This document shows positions 35,486 to 44,484 of a stretch of 64,000 nucleotides of DNA, piece by piece. Under the pieces are notes generated by a model, which saw only the letters and a list, made by a program, of their open reading frames with translations, was not told the origin of the DNA and made no database searches. The stretch's first letter is position 1. Each line of letters opens with the position of its first letter. The translations under genes were made by a program, and so were the position numbers. This DNA comes from Delftia tsuruhatensis (lineage in GTDB: Bacteria; Pseudomonadota; Gammaproteobacteria; Burkholderiales; Burkholderiaceae_C): the NCBI RefSeq assembly GCF_903815225.1, contig NZ_LR813084.1, forward strand, positions 4,488,001-4,552,000. The letters are read 5' to 3'.

Positions 35486-36339
35486 CACCTGTCCGGCCGG
35501 CTGCGGCCGGTGGCACGCAGGCGGCGCCACTGCCCGTGGTGTTCTCCCATGCCAACAGCTTCGGCCTGCCCACCTACCAGCTGCTGTTCACGCTGCTGGC
35601 CGAGCGCGGCATCGCTGCGCGGGGCGTGGAGCGCTTCGGCCATGATCCGCGCTATCCGGTCACCAACAACTGGCCGCACCTCGTCGAGCAACTGACGGAA
35701 TTCGCGCGCGCTGAAGTCGAGCGCGTCGGCGGACCTGTCTTCCTCGTCGGCCATTCGCTGGGCGGTTTTCTCAGCGTCATGGCGGCGGCCCGCCATCCGG
35801 AACTGGCGCGCGGCGTGCTGCTGATCGACTCGCCCCTGCTCAGCGGCTGGCGCGCCAATGCGGTGGGCGTGGCCAAGCGCACCCAGCTCGTGGGCTCGGT
35901 CTCCCCGGGCAAGGTCAGCGCACGTCGGCGCAACGCCTGGGACAGCAACGAGGAGGCCCTGGCCTACTTCCGTGCCAAGAAGGCCTTCGCCCACTGGCAC
36001 CCGCAGGTGCTCCAGGACTATGTGCAGGGCGGGCTGGCCGACGTGGAGGGCCGGCGCATGCTGCACTTCACGCGCGAGGTGGAGACAGCCATCTACAACA
36101 CCCTGCCGCACAACCTCGCCTCCCTGCTGCACCACCATCCGCTGCGCTGCCCGGCCGCCTTCATCGGCGGGCGCGCCTCGGTGGAAATGCGCCAGGTCGG
36201 CATGGACCTCACGCGCCGCATCACCCGCGGCCGCGTGATGATGCTGGACGGCAGCCACCTGTTCCCCATGGAGCGGCCCCACGCCACGGCCGCCGCCATC
36301 GAGGCCTCGCTGCTCAATCTGACCGAAAGCCAGGCCTGA
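35482..36339 (+). CDS. Alpha/beta-hydrolase
   Basis: 285 residues from GTG 35482, coupled to the Anbu gene (GTGA). The fold markers are HANSFGLPTYQ near the oxyanion hole, the nucleophile elbow GHSLGG (S92) and a late catalytic His in LDGSHLFPME (H259). The acid residue is probably an Asp/Glu around 230. Substrate unknown. Translational coupling to the proteasome homologue suggests co-expression. Confidence 0.85.
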   Translation: MTPVRPAAAGGTQAAPLPVVFSHANSFGLPTYQLLFTLLAERGIAARGVERFGHDPRYPVTNNWPHLVEQLTEFARAEVERVGGPVFLVGHSLGGFLSVMAAARHPELARGVLLIDSPLLSGWRANAVGVAKRTQLVGSVSPGKVSARRRNAWDSNEEALAYFRAKKAFAHWHPQVLQDYVQGGLADVEGRRMLHFTREVETAIYNTLPHNLASLLHHHPLRCPAAFIGGRASVEMRQVGMDLTRRITRGRVMMLDGSHLFPMERPHATAAAIEASLLNLTESQA

Positions 36340-36455
36340 CGGGCCTGACGGCGAACCCGCGCATCTGCCAAGGCACTCGCCCTGTATGTGCATGCCCTCC
36401 TGCGAACGCCACCACCGTTGCGGCAAAGGCACGAAAGACAGATAGATTACATTTA

Positions 36456-36484
36456 TTGACTGTCATGTATTGAAAGTTTATTTA
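36456..36484 (+). promoter_or_regulatory. Candidate promoter for the DUF11 protein gene
   Basis: TTGACT (36456-36461), 17-bp spacer and TATTTA (36479-36484) lie in the only AT-rich stretch of the 266-bp gap 36340-36605, about 120 bp before the gene start. The rest of the gap has no supported gene. Confidence 0.5.
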
Positions 36485-36605
36485 AATTGCATCGTTTGGC
36501 AACCTGACAGGGTTCCGGCGCTGCTTCGTGATTCGAATGCTTCACTGGCCATGGAGCCAGCGCATGGCCCCGCCGTTGCCCAATCCACCAGAGAGGGAAC
36601 CCAGC

Positions 36606-38957
36606 ATGCAACCGAATCCATCGGCCCACCGGCCTTCACGCGCACGCACGAGGAGGGCGCTTTGCGGCGCAGGACTGGCGCTTTACATCCTGGCCGGGCA
36701 GGTGATGGCCGCACCGGGCGTTCCCCAGGCACCCTCCGTCGTATGGAGCGAAAACTTCGAGAACCTTCCCAGTCCGACGAATGCGATGGCTGGCGTCGAC
36801 CTGGAGTCCTACGTGGGCACCAATCCGGCGGGCCAGCAGTACACGGCAGATTCGATGTATCTGATCAACTCGAACCATTGCAATGGAATCATTGCGGCCT
36901 TCGACTTGAACCCCAATGCCTCGACCATGGCCACAGCGTGCCAGCTCAAGATCCACTGGAATGGTCTCCAGCAAATGTCCGAGGTGCTGGGGCGGCTCCA
37001 GAATGCGGCCACCTCGCGGAAAAACCATGCCTTGGCCATGCTCACCGTCGGAGGCAGCTATCCGGCGAACTCGACCGCCTTCCGCACGAAAACCAATATC
37101 CCGCAGAACGTCAACAGCCGCTTTTTCACGGCCAGCGTGGATGTGGTCGCAACCTTCTGCGGTGCTGGCTATCAGCATCCGCTGCTGCGGTTTTCTCTGG
37201 TCAATGATGGCGGCGTGTCCCTCCCCTTGTCCGCGTCGGCCATTGACGCATGCGTGGGCGGCCAGAGCTTCGCATCGATCCCAGTCGGCGATGCGCCCTC
37301 CCAGGCCGCCATCGCGCGCACCGTGACCTCTCCCGGCGCACTGCTGTTCAGCGGCACATCGGTCGGCTTCATCCTGCACAACGACCAGACCAGCCAGAAC
37401 GGCAATGACGCCGCCATCGACAACGCCCGCATCCTGGATGTCACGCCGCAGCTGGACAAGGCCTTCGCCCCTGCCGGCATCACGCAGTTGCAGACCTCCC
37501 GGCTGACGCTGACAATCACCAACACAACGGACAGACTCGCCAAGAATGGCTGGTCCTTCACGGACAGCCTGCCGGCCGGACTGACCGTGGCGGGCAATGC
37601 CGGAACCACCTGCGGCGCCGGCACCGTGGTCACCGCGCCAGCGGGCAGCAACAGCATCCAGGTGAGCTCGGGCAACCTGGTGGCCGGGGCCACGTTCTGC
37701 GAAGTTTCCGTCGATGTGAAGGCCGCCGCCGCTGGCAGCTTCACCAACGATGCCACCAACGTCGCGGCGACGGGCCTGAACCTGCCGGTGGACCCCGCCG
37801 TGCTGACCGTCACACCGGTGGCCGACATGCTGGCAGTGGATCTGCAGTTTCCCCCTGGCACGCCGGTGGTGGGCACGCCCATCACGGGCAGCTACACCTG
37901 TCGCAACAACGGCCCCAGCAGTGCGGACAATGCCAGCTGCTCCGTCACGGGCCTGCCGGCGGGAAGCGTCTCGGCACCGTCCTGCACGCAGGCCTTGCCG
38001 ATACCCACCCTGGCTGCAGGAGATTCGGTGCAGTGCACCATCACCTTCACGCCCACGACCACGGCCGCACTGACCGCCACGTTGACCGCGGGCTCCGCCA
38101 CACCGGACCCTGACCCATCGAACAACACCAGGGCCTACCCGATCCAGCCTGCGGCGCCATCGGCCGACATGCAGGCCGTGGACGCCACGGTACCTGCCAA
38201 TCTGACCGTTGGCGTGCCCGCGACCATCCCCTACTCGTGCCGCAATGCAGGCCCCCAGGCCGCAGCCATGGCCACCTGCACCATTTCGGGTCTGCCACCG
38301 GGCTTTTCTTCATCCTGCACCCCGGGCACACCCACGGCCAGCCCCCTGGGCCCCGTGAGCCTGGGCAACACGATCTCGTGCACCGCCATCTTCACGCCCG
38401 TCAACGCCAGTTCGCTGACCATCACCGTCACGGCAGGCAGCAGCACCGCGGATCCGGTTCCGTCCAACAACGTCTTGACACGCACGACCCAGGCCCAGGA
38501 AAAAAAGGCCGACATGCAGGTCACCAGCGTCACGCTGCCCAGCAGCATCACGGTGGGCACGCAGGTCACGGGCTCCTTCGCCTGCAAGAATGGCGGGACT
38601 GACCCCGCCGTCGCGGCCACGTGCACGATCACCGGCCTGCCCGCTGGCGTCCATCCAGCCTGCACGCCCACCGTGCCCACGGCTGCGCCGCTGGCAAACG
38701 GCGGCGAGATCTCGTGCACCCTGTCCTTCACCCCCACCACGTCGACCGCGCTGACGGCCACCATCACGGCCGGCAGCACCACCGCCGATCCGGACCTGTC
38801 CAACAACACCCGGACCCACCTCCTGAACGTGGCGGCGGCGCCCAACGTGACGGCCGTCCCCGCCACGGGTACCACGGCCCTGGCGCTGACAACCCTGGCC
38901 CTGCTGCTGGCGGCGGGCCTGGCGCTGGACAGCCGCGGCAGGCGCGGCAGGCCCTGA
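36606..38957 (+). CDS. Secreted DUF11-repeat protein with C-terminal sorting-signal-like tail
   Basis: 783 residues from ATG 36606 with GAGAGGG upstream; an earlier ATG at 36528 lacks a ribosome site. A signal peptide (RRALCGAGLALYILAGQVMA) is followed by a unique N-terminal 250-residue region and an isopeptide/DUF11-like module. Then come three tandem repeats of about 110 residues, each starting AVDLQ/AVDAT/VTSVT and ending near DP(D/V)xSNN. The last 33 residues form VPATG, a hydrophobic stretch (LALTTLALLLAAGLAL) and a basic end (RGRRGRP), the tripartite layout of sorted surface proteins. IPTL-CTERM proteins of Comamonadaceae end similarly. Surface adhesin or structural role is inferred. 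Confidence 0.75.
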   Translation: MQPNPSAHRPSRARTRRALCGAGLALYILAGQVMAAPGVPQAPSVVWSENFENLPSPTNAMAGVDLESYVGTNPAGQQYTADSMYLINSNHCNGIIAAFDLNPNASTMATACQLKIHWNGLQQMSEVLGRLQNAATSRKNHALAMLTVGGSYPANSTAFRTKTNIPQNVNSRFFTASVDVVATFCGAGYQHPLLRFSLVNDGGVSLPLSASAIDACVGGQSFASIPVGDAPSQAAIARTVTSPGALLFSGTSVGFILHNDQTSQNGNDAAIDNARILDVTPQLDKAFAPAGITQLQTSRLTLTITNTTDRLAKNGWSFTDSLPAGLTVAGNAGTTCGAGTVVTAPAGSNSIQVSSGNLVAGATFCEVSVDVKAAAAGSFTNDATNVAATGLNLPVDPAVLTVTPVADMLAVDLQFPPGTPVVGTPITGSYTCRNNGPSSADNASCSVTGLPAGSVSAPSCTQALPIPTLAAGDSVQCTITFTPTTTAALTATLTAGSATPDPDPSNNTRAYPIQPAAPSADMQAVDATVPANLTVGVPATIPYSCRNAGPQAAAMATCTISGLPPGFSSSCTPGTPTASPLGPVSLGNTISCTAIFTPVNASSLTITVTAGSSTADPVPSNNVLTRTTQAQEKKADMQVTSVTLPSSITVGTQVTGSFACKNGGTDPAVAATCTITGLPAGVHPACTPTVPTAAPLANGGEISCTLSFTPTTSTALTATITAGSTTADPDLSNNTRTHLLNVAAAPNVTAVPATGTTALALTTLALLLAAGLALDSRGRRGRP

Positions 38958-38959
38958 AG

Positions 38960-39001
38960 GCAGACAGCCCCCTGGCCGGGTCTGGCCAGGGGGCTGTCTG
39001 C
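38960..39001. terminator. Bidirectional terminator hairpin, 18-bp perfect stem
   Basis: GCAGACAGCCCCCTGGCC (38960-38977) is the exact complement of 38984-39001 with a 6-nt loop. It lies between convergent genes, 2 bp after the DUF11 stop and 25 bp before the uppP stop. No T-run follows, so it may act as a transcript end stabiliser or intrinsic stop in both directions. Confidence 0.7.
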
Positions 39002-39026
39002 GGTCAAGCGGGCCGAAGGGGCCGGC

Positions 39027-39854
39027 TCAGGCCTCGCTCCAGCTCACCACCCCCGTGAAGGCCGTGAGCAGCACGATGATGCCGAAGGCGATGCGGTACC
39101 AGGCGAAGGGCACGAAGCTGTTGGTGGAGATGTAGCGCAGCAGCCAGCGCACGCACAGCCAGGCACTGATGAAGGAGAACACCAGGCCGACGGCGAACAT
39201 GGGAATGTCGGCCGCCGACAGCAGGGCGCGTTCCTTGTAGAGGCTGTAGACACCGGCGCCGATCAGCGTGGGAATGGCCAGGAAGAACGAGAAGTCGGTC
39301 GCCGCCTTGCGGGACAGTCCCATCAGCATGCCGCCGATGATGGTGGCACCACTGCGGCTGGTGCCGGGAATCATGGCCAGGCACTGCACCACGCCGACCT
39401 TCAGGGCATCCACAGGCGTCATCTCGTCCACCGTCATCACGCGCGTGGCCGATGCCGGACGGCGCTCGGCCCACAGGATGACGAAGCCGCCCAGGATGAA
39501 GGTGGTCGCCACCACGGTGGGCGTGAACAGATGGGCCTTGATGAACTTGCCGAAGATCAGCGCCAGCACCACGGCGGGCAGGAAGCCGATGATGACGTTG
39601 AGCGCGAACTTCTGTGCCTGGCGGCTGGAGGGCAGCTCCACCACGGTGGCGCGGATCTTCTGCCAATAGACCAGGACCACGGCGAAGATGGCGCCGGTCT
39701 GGATGGCGATGTCGAAGACCTTGGCCTTGGCGTCGTCGAAACCCAGCAGCGAGCCCGCGAGGATCAGATGCCCGGTGGAGGAGATGGGAAGGAACTCGGT
39801 CAGGCCCTCGACGATGCCCATGATGGCGGCCTTGACCAGCAAAAGAATGTCCAC
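39027..39854 (-). CDS. uppP: Undecaprenyl-diphosphatase UppP (BacA)
   Basis: 275 residues from GTG 39854, where AGGA lies 8 nt upstream; an ATG at 39878 would add eight residues atypical for the family. The two active-site motifs are present: E-rich [18 protein letters not shown] near the N-terminus and PGTSRSGAT in the middle, within an 8-TM membrane protein. It recycles undecaprenyl pyrophosphate for peptidoglycan and other surface polymers and confers some bacitracin resistance. Confidence 0.95.
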   Translation of the reverse strand: MDILLLVKAAIMGIVEGLTEFLPISSTGHLILAGSLLGFDDAKAKVFDIAIQTGAIFAVVLVYWQKIRATVVELPSSRQAQKFALNVIIGFLPAVVLALIFGKFIKAHLFTPTVVATTFILGGFVILWAERRPASATRVMTVDEMTPVDALKVGVVQCLAMIPGTSRSGATIIGGMLMGLSRKAATDFSFFLAIPTLIGAGVYSLYKERALLSAADIPMFAVGLVFSFISAWLCVRWLLRYISTNSFVPFAWYRIAFGIIVLLTAFTGVVSWSEA

Positions 39855-39950
39855 GGCAAGCGTCCTGTCGCAATGCAAAGTCCGCCATTATCAGCGCAGG
39901 CCATGGCCCGTGGATGTCAGTCGCAAGCGCTGGCTGCGTCCAATCGCAAA

Positions 39951-39987
39951 CTTTTACGACGGCTTGCGCCTGAGCTTGTACGACGGC
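39951..39987. repeat. Near-identical direct repeat upstream of psiF
   Basis: CTTTTACGACGGC (39951-39963) and CTTGTACGACGGC (39975-39987) are repeated 24 bp apart, in the divergent region between uppP and psiF. They are about 60-100 bp before the psiF start. They do not match the Pho box well. A regulator site is possible. Confidence 0.3.
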
Positions 39988-40048
39988 CTCGGGCTGTGCT
40001 GCAATGTGGGTGCGCTGGCTGTCAGCGCGCCTTCAAAACCATTCCATC

Positions 40049-40327
40049 ATGAAAAAAATCGTTGTTCTGGCAGTTGTCTCCCTGGCTTGCAGCATGGGCA
40101 TGGCTGCCGGTGACAAGGCCCCCACGGCCCAGCAGAAGCTCATGGGCACCTGCAACACCGAAGCCGCCGGCAAGAAGGGCGATGAGCGCAAGGAATTCAT
40201 GAAGTCCTGCCTGTCCGACGGCAAGAAGCGCCAGCAGGAACGCATGAAGACCTGCAATGCCGACGCCGCCGGCAAGAAGGGCGATGAGCGCAAGGCGTTC
40301 ATGAGCGAGTGCCTGAAAAAGGATTGA
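40049..40327 (+). CDS. psiF: PsiF-repeat protein
   Basis: 92 residues with a signal peptide (MKKIVVLAVVSLACSMGMAA). Two PsiF repeats follow: MGTCNTEAAGKKGDERKEFM and MKTCNADAAGKKGDERKAFM, each with paired Cys and a downstream Cys. E. coli PsiF is a small periplasmic protein induced by phosphate starvation, of unknown function. A downstream terminator is at 40472. Confidence 0.9.
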   Translation: MKKIVVLAVVSLACSMGMAAGDKAPTAQQKLMGTCNTEAAGKKGDERKEFMKSCLSDGKKRQQERMKTCNADAAGKKGDERKAFMSECLKKD

Positions 40328-40330
40328 CCC

Positions 40331-40382
40331 CCTGAGCGGCGCGCCGCTTCCCCTTCCCGCTTCGAGGAAGGGGACGGCCCCC
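40331..40382. repeat. Dispersed intergenic hairpin repeat, copy 2 (diverged)
   Basis: Begins CCCCCTGAGCGG, then CGCGCCGCTTCCCC, 3 bp after the psiF stop, and continues with CCCTTCC-CGCTTCGA-GGAAGGGG. It shares its start with the copy at 55002. The remaining 40383-40703 stretch holds no supported gene besides the terminator at 40472. Confidence 0.5.
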
Positions 40383-40471
40383 GGGTGCCGGTGGGCCCTT
40401 GTTCGGCGTCCCTCGCCTTGGGGCACGCCAGGTTTGGAAGCTGCGCCCTGTTTCCACAGCAAGCTTTCACT

Positions 40472-40505
40472 GAAGCCACCGTTTTCGGTGGCTTCGCTGT
40501 TTTTT
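40472..40505 (+). terminator. Rho-independent terminator
   Basis: GAAGCCACCG (40472-40481), loop TTTT and CGGTGGCTTC (40486-40495) form a 10-bp perfect stem followed by GCTG and TTTTTT (40500-40505). It is the likely end of the psiF transcript, about 145 bp after the stop. Confidence 0.85.
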
Positions 40506-40703
40506 GGGGAAACCGCCGCGCGTTGGCCGGACCGCCCTGCCAGGCCCCAACGAAGCGACGGGCCTGCATTTCACGGCGCCAGCCTGCAACTGGCCCCCTG
40601 CGGACGCCCCTCCGTCGCAGGGCGCTGGCCCGGGCGGCAGCGGGCGGTGAAAGTCCTGTCTCATACAGGCCCGCAGGACCGGGCCGCCCACCAGGACCCC
40701 GCC

Positions 40704-41117
40704 ATGCAAATGACACCGCTGATCGCCATCCACATGAGTGCCGCCATCACCGCCACGGCCACGGGTGCCATCGCCCTGCTGGCGCGCCACCGGTCCGCCG
40801 TACATCCCCGCCTGCACCGCGCGGCCGGCTACGCCTTCGTCACGCTGATGCTCTGCGCAGCGATCTCGGCCTGTTTCATCCGCGACTACCGCCTGCCGAA
40901 CTGGGCCGGCTACACGCCCATCCACCTGCTGATCCCGCTGACCTTCGCAGGCCTGGGCCGCTCGTTCTGGCACCTGTACCACGGCAACATCGCGGGCCAT
41001 CGCCGGATCATGCGCAGCGTCTACACAGGCGCCTGCATCGTGGCCGGCCTGTTCACCCTGCTGCCCGGCCGCTACCTGGGCAATCTGCTGTGGCAGCAGC
41101 TGGGCCTGATCGGATGA
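40704..41117 (+). CDS. DUF2306-type small membrane protein
   Basis: 137 residues with four hydrophobic segments (LIAIHMSAAITATATGAIALL, AAGYAFVTLMLCAAISACFI, THLLIPLTFAGLGRSF-like and VYTGACIVAGLFTLLPGRYL). The His/Arg pattern HPRLHRAAGYAF and GNIAGHRRIMRS resembles the DUF2306 family, membrane proteins of unknown function. It precedes a 2TM protein and a sensor kinase in a co-directional cluster. Function unknown. Confidence 0.75.
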   Translation: MQMTPLIAIHMSAAITATATGAIALLARHRSAVHPRLHRAAGYAFVTLMLCAAISACFIRDYRLPNWAGYTPIHLLIPLTFAGLGRSFWHLYHGNIAGHRRIMRSVYTGACIVAGLFTLLPGRYLGNLLWQQLGLIG

Positions 41118-41143
41118 CCTGTCCCTCCAACGGAGAACCTCCC

Positions 41144-41446
41144 ATGCGCACACTCGCCCCCCTGGACTGCAACGACCACGACACCCTGGAACGTCTGGCA
41201 CGCCGCCGCGCAGGCGCCAAGCTGGGCTGGTACATCCATGCCAGCATCTATGCGCTGGTCAACCTGGGCCTGGCGGCGCTGTCGCTCTACCAGGGCCGGC
41301 ACTGGGCCATCTTTCCCGCCCTAAGCTGGGGCCTGGGCCTGGCCATCCACGGCGCCGTGGTCTGGCTGGCCCTGCCCGGCAACGCCTGGCGCAGACGGCT
41401 GGTGGAGCGCGAGCGGCGGGCGCTGCAATCGCGCCGGGACCGCTGA
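41144..41446 (+). CDS. 2TM-domain small membrane protein
   Basis: 100 residues from ATG 41144, with GGAGAA 7-8 nt upstream. The layout is ARRRAGAKLGWYIHASIYAL, then VNLGLAAL, a hairpin, and FPALSWGLGLAIHGAVVWLAL, then RRLVERERRAL. This is the 2TM domain seen alone or at the N-terminus of LytS-type kinases. The kinase gene starts right at its stop, so it may act together with the kinase. Confidence 0.8.
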   Translation: MRTLAPLDCNDHDTLERLARRRAGAKLGWYIHASIYALVNLGLAALSLYQGRHWAIFPALSWGLGLAIHGAVVWLALPGNAWRRRLVERERRALQSRRDR

Positions 41447-42544
41447 ATGCGCGGCGCGATTACCATGAACGCCATGCCGCAAGCATCCCCCGCCACTGCT
41501 CCACAGGCCGCGCCCGGCTCCACACTGGCGCAACACGGTGCCTTGACGATCGCCGCCTGCCTGTTGATCACCGCCGTGCTCACGCTGGCCGGCCATGGAC
41601 GCTGGGATGTGAATCTTGTCTACTCGCTGTCCATCGGCCTCATCAGCTGGCTGACCATCGACCTGGGACGCTGGCGCCTGACGCGCGGCCAGGCCGTGCC
41701 CTGGCCCGGCGGCTGGCGCGGCGCGGTCCTGGTGGTGGCCGGCATCATGGCGGGCTTTGTGCTGGGTTCGCTGGCAGGCAATGTCTACCAGCAATGGGCA
41801 GACCCCGACGCCACCGCCTCCCTGGTGCACAAGCTGTGGATGCCGCTGGCCGTGACCACCATCGCCAGCAGCGTGATGTCCCTGGCATTTTTCCTGATGG
41901 GCCAGTCGCGCTATCTGAAGATGCAGGCCGAGCAGGCGCTGCGCCAGGCCGCGGAAGCCCGCCTCACCCTGCTGCAGGCCCAGCTGGAGCCGCACATGCT
42001 GTTCAACACCCTTGCCAACCTGCGCGTGCTGGTGGGCAGCGACCCGCAGCGCGCCCAGGCCATGCTGGACCACCTGATCGCCTACCTGCGCGCCACCCTC
42101 GGCGGCTCGCGCAGCACCGAGCACGCACTGGAAGAGGAGTTCGCACGCCTGCGCGACTACCTGGCGCTGATGTCCATCCGCATGGGGTCGCGCCTGCACT
42201 ACACGCTGGAGCTGCCCGCAGACCTGGCCCAGGTGCCGGTGCCACCGCTGCTGCTGCAGCCCCTGGTGGAAAACTGCATACGCCATGGCCTGGAACCCAA
42301 GCTGGAAGGCGGGCACGTCACGGTGCGCGCGCGCCGTATCGACGACACCGGGCTGGAGCTGACCGTGGCTGACGACGGCATGGGCCTCGACACAAAGGAG
42401 TCCGCCGTGCCCGGGAGCCGCTTCGGCACGGCGCAGCTGCGCGAGCGCCTGGCCAGCCGATATGGCGATGGCGCCCGCTTCGACCTGACCCCCCTGCCCG
42501 AGGGTGGCACCCTGGCAAGAATCACCCTGACCCACACGGGCTGA
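41447..42544 (+). CDS. LytS/AlgZ-like sensor histidine kinase
   Basis: 365 residues. The ATG abuts the previous stop; a second ATG six codons in is also possible. Four membrane segments (residues about 33-155) lead to the His_kinase motif ARLTLLQAQLEPHMLFNTLA with H183, then the HATPase region (LVENCIRHGLEPKL, ADDGMGLDTK). This is the family that pairs with LytTR regulators, and one follows by 1 bp. It probably autophosphorylates H183 in response to an unknown envelope signal. Confidence 0.9.
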   Translation: MRGAITMNAMPQASPATAPQAAPGSTLAQHGALTIAACLLITAVLTLAGHGRWDVNLVYSLSIGLISWLTIDLGRWRLTRGQAVPWPGGWRGAVLVVAGIMAGFVLGSLAGNVYQQWADPDATASLVHKLWMPLAVTTIASSVMSLAFFLMGQSRYLKMQAEQALRQAAEARLTLLQAQLEPHMLFNTLANLRVLVGSDPQRAQAMLDHLIAYLRATLGGSRSTEHALEEEFARLRDYLALMSIRMGSRLHYTLELPADLAQVPVPPLLLQPLVENCIRHGLEPKLEGGHVTVRARRIDDTGLELTVADDGMGLDTKESAVPGSRFGTAQLRERLASRYGDGARFDLTPLPEGGTLARITLTHTG

Positions 42545-42545
42545 C

Positions 42546-43355
42546 ATGACCGCACCTCCCCGCGCCCTGATCGCCGAAGACGAACCCCTGCTGGCCGAGG
42601 ACCTGCGCCAGGCCCTGGCCCGCGCCTGGCCCGAGCTGCAGATTGCCGCCACCGTGGCCGATGGCCTGAGCGCCGCGCGCGAGGCCCTGGCCCTGCGGCC
42701 CGATGTGCTGTTCTTCGACATCCGCATGCCGGGCCAGAGCGGGCTGGAGGCCGCGGCCGAACTGGCCGATGCCTGGGCCGGGCCGCAGCCGTTTCCCGTC
42801 CTCGTCTTCGTGACCGCCTACGACCAGTACGCCATGGACGCCTTCGAGGCCCAGGCCGTGGACTACCTGCTCAAGCCCGTGCAGCCCGAGCGGCTGGCGC
42901 GCAGCGTCCAGCGCCTGCGCGAGCTGCTGGCCCGGCGCCAGGAGCAGGGCGGCGATGCCGCGCTGGAGCAGGCCCTGCACCAGCTGCGCCAGCTCATGCA
43001 GGGCCAGGGCGGCCCAGGGCAGGCGCAGGAACGCCTGCACCTGATCCAGGCGGGAGTGGGTAGCCAGATCCACATGGTGCCGGTGCGGGACATCGTCTAC
43101 CTGGAGGCCGCCGACAAATACGTGCGCGTGCTCACGGCAGGCCACGAATACCTGGTGCGCACGCCACTCAAGGATCTGCTGCCCCGGCTGGACCCCGATT
43201 CCTTCTGGCAGGTGCACCGGGGCACCGTGGTGCGTGCCCAGGCCATCGCCAGTGCCCAGCGCGACGAGGCCGGCAGGCTGTGGCTGCTGCTGCGCGAACG
43301 CCCGGAAAGACTGGCCGTGAGCCGGCTCTACACGCAGCGGTTCAAGGCCATGTAG
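42546..43355 (+). CDS. LytTR-type response regulator
   Basis: 269 residues. The receiver domain has the acidic pair (IAEDEP), D58 as phosphoacceptor (VLFFDIRMPG) and the conserved K (LLKPVQPERL). A Gln/Ala-rich linker leads to the LytTR DNA-binding domain (VPVRDIVYLEAADKYVRVLT and FWQVHRGTVVRAQAI). It is the partner of the upstream kinase. Targets are not visible. Confidence 0.93.
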   Translation: MTAPPRALIAEDEPLLAEDLRQALARAWPELQIAATVADGLSAAREALALRPDVLFFDIRMPGQSGLEAAAELADAWAGPQPFPVLVFVTAYDQYAMDAFEAQAVDYLLKPVQPERLARSVQRLRELLARRQEQGGDAALEQALHQLRQLMQGQGGPGQAQERLHLIQAGVGSQIHMVPVRDIVYLEAADKYVRVLTAGHEYLVRTPLKDLLPRLDPDSFWQVHRGTVVRAQAIASAQRDEAGRLWLLLRERPERLAVSRLYTQRFKAM

Positions 43356-43364
43356 GACCGGTGT

Positions 43365-44036
43365 TCAGCGCAGCGGTCCCTGCTCGGGCAGCTCCAGCAC
43401 ATCGTCCCAGTCCACACCCTCCATCCGATCCCAGTGGGCGACGATCACGCAGCGCAAGGGCCTGTCATGACGGCCCTGGCCGGCCCGGTTCATGCCGGCC
43501 AGCGTGCGCTGCACATGGTCGATGGAGCCCCGGTCCAGGGCGGCCAGCGGCTCGTCGATCAGCAGCAGCGTCGCCCCGCTGGCCCAGCCCGCCGCCATCC
43601 ACAGCTTGCGCAGGCTGCCCGTGGACAGGGCCAGCAGCGGCTTGTGCAGATGGGGCTCAAGCCCCAGGCCCTGCACATGGGCCTGCCATGCGGCATCGTC
43701 CCAGGCTGGGTGGCGCTGGCGCTGCTCCTGCGACCAGTCCCGCGCCGTGCGCTCGCGCTCTTCGGCAGGCAGTTCGGCGCGTGGATCGCGCCAGAACAGC
43801 GCGGGGCGCCGTGGGGCCTGCGGGAAACCCAGGCGGCCGCCCTGCAGGGTCAGCTCGCCCGCCAGCGCCTTCAAGAGACTGGTCTTGCCACTGCCTTCGC
43901 CACCGCACACCAGGCACAGGCCCGCGGGCCAGGCATGCGAGGCCCCATCCCACAGAAGGCGGCCCGGCGGGCCGAAGCGCAGGGCCTGCGCCGTCACCAT
44001 CGGCGCCATCGATTGCTGTGCTGCGTCCATTTCCAT
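43365..44036 (-). CDS. Stand-alone ABC transporter ATP-binding protein
   Basis: 223 residues from ATG 44036 with GGAAAG upstream. Walker A is GGEGSGKTS, the signature loop LSTGSLRKLWMA is a degenerate LSGGQ, and Walker B is LLLIDEPLAALD with switch His in VIVAHWDRMEG. No permease is encoded nearby, so it is an orphan ATPase. It is convergent with the response regulator gene and divergent from the next. The role is unknown. Confidence 0.8.
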   Translation of the reverse strand: MEMDAAQQSMAPMVTAQALRFGPPGRLLWDGASHAWPAGLCLVCGGEGSGKTSLLKALAGELTLQGGRLGFPQAPRRPALFWRDPRAELPAEERERTARDWSQEQRQRHPAWDDAAWQAHVQGLGLEPHLHKPLLALSTGSLRKLWMAAGWASGATLLLIDEPLAALDRGSIDHVQRTLAGMNRAGQGRHDRPLRCVIVAHWDRMEGVDWDDVLELPEQGPLR

Positions 44037-44115
44037 GTCTTTCCGGTTCTGTGATGCGGGCGATTGTGCACGCGGCACAATGCCGGCCTTTCCTTCACGC
44101 GAGCGGACCGCCACC

Positions 44116-44481
44116 ATGACCCTGGACTACCTGGATTTCGACTACAGCGAAGACGACGAAGGCACGGGCTGCCGGGATGCCATGGCCAGCGTGCCCGCCA
44201 CGCGCGTGCCGGCCCTGGCGGCCGAGGTCGAGCAATTGCTGGGCTGGGCGCACCGCCGCTTCAAGGGCCGGCGCGGTCCCATCGAAGAAGGCGGCGACTG
44301 GGACTATGAACTGCAGGCCCAGGACGATGGCGGCCAGCCCCTGCCCTGGCGCTTCGACGCGGCGGCGGCCCGCCTGCACTTCGCGGCGGCCGGTGACGGC
44401 CGCACCACGGTGAGCCTGTCGCTCGTCGGCAGTGCCGCCTTCGGCGAGGCGCTGCGCGAAGCCTTCGGCCTGCAGGACTGA
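44116..44481 (+). CDS. Conserved hypothetical acidic protein
   Basis: 121 residues, acidic, no signal peptide or membrane segment. Notable segments are LDYLDFDYSEDDEGTGCRDA and a C-terminal FGEALREAFGLQD. No family recognised. It is divergent from the ABC ATPase and convergent with the efflux lipoprotein gene; third positions are strongly G/C, supporting a real gene. Confidence 0.65.
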   Translation: MTLDYLDFDYSEDDEGTGCRDAMASVPATRVPALAAEVEQLLGWAHRRFKGRRGPIEEGGDWDYELQAQDDGGQPLPWRFDAAAARLHFAAAGDGRTTVSLSLVGSAAFGEALREAFGLQD

Positions 44482-44484
44482 GGG

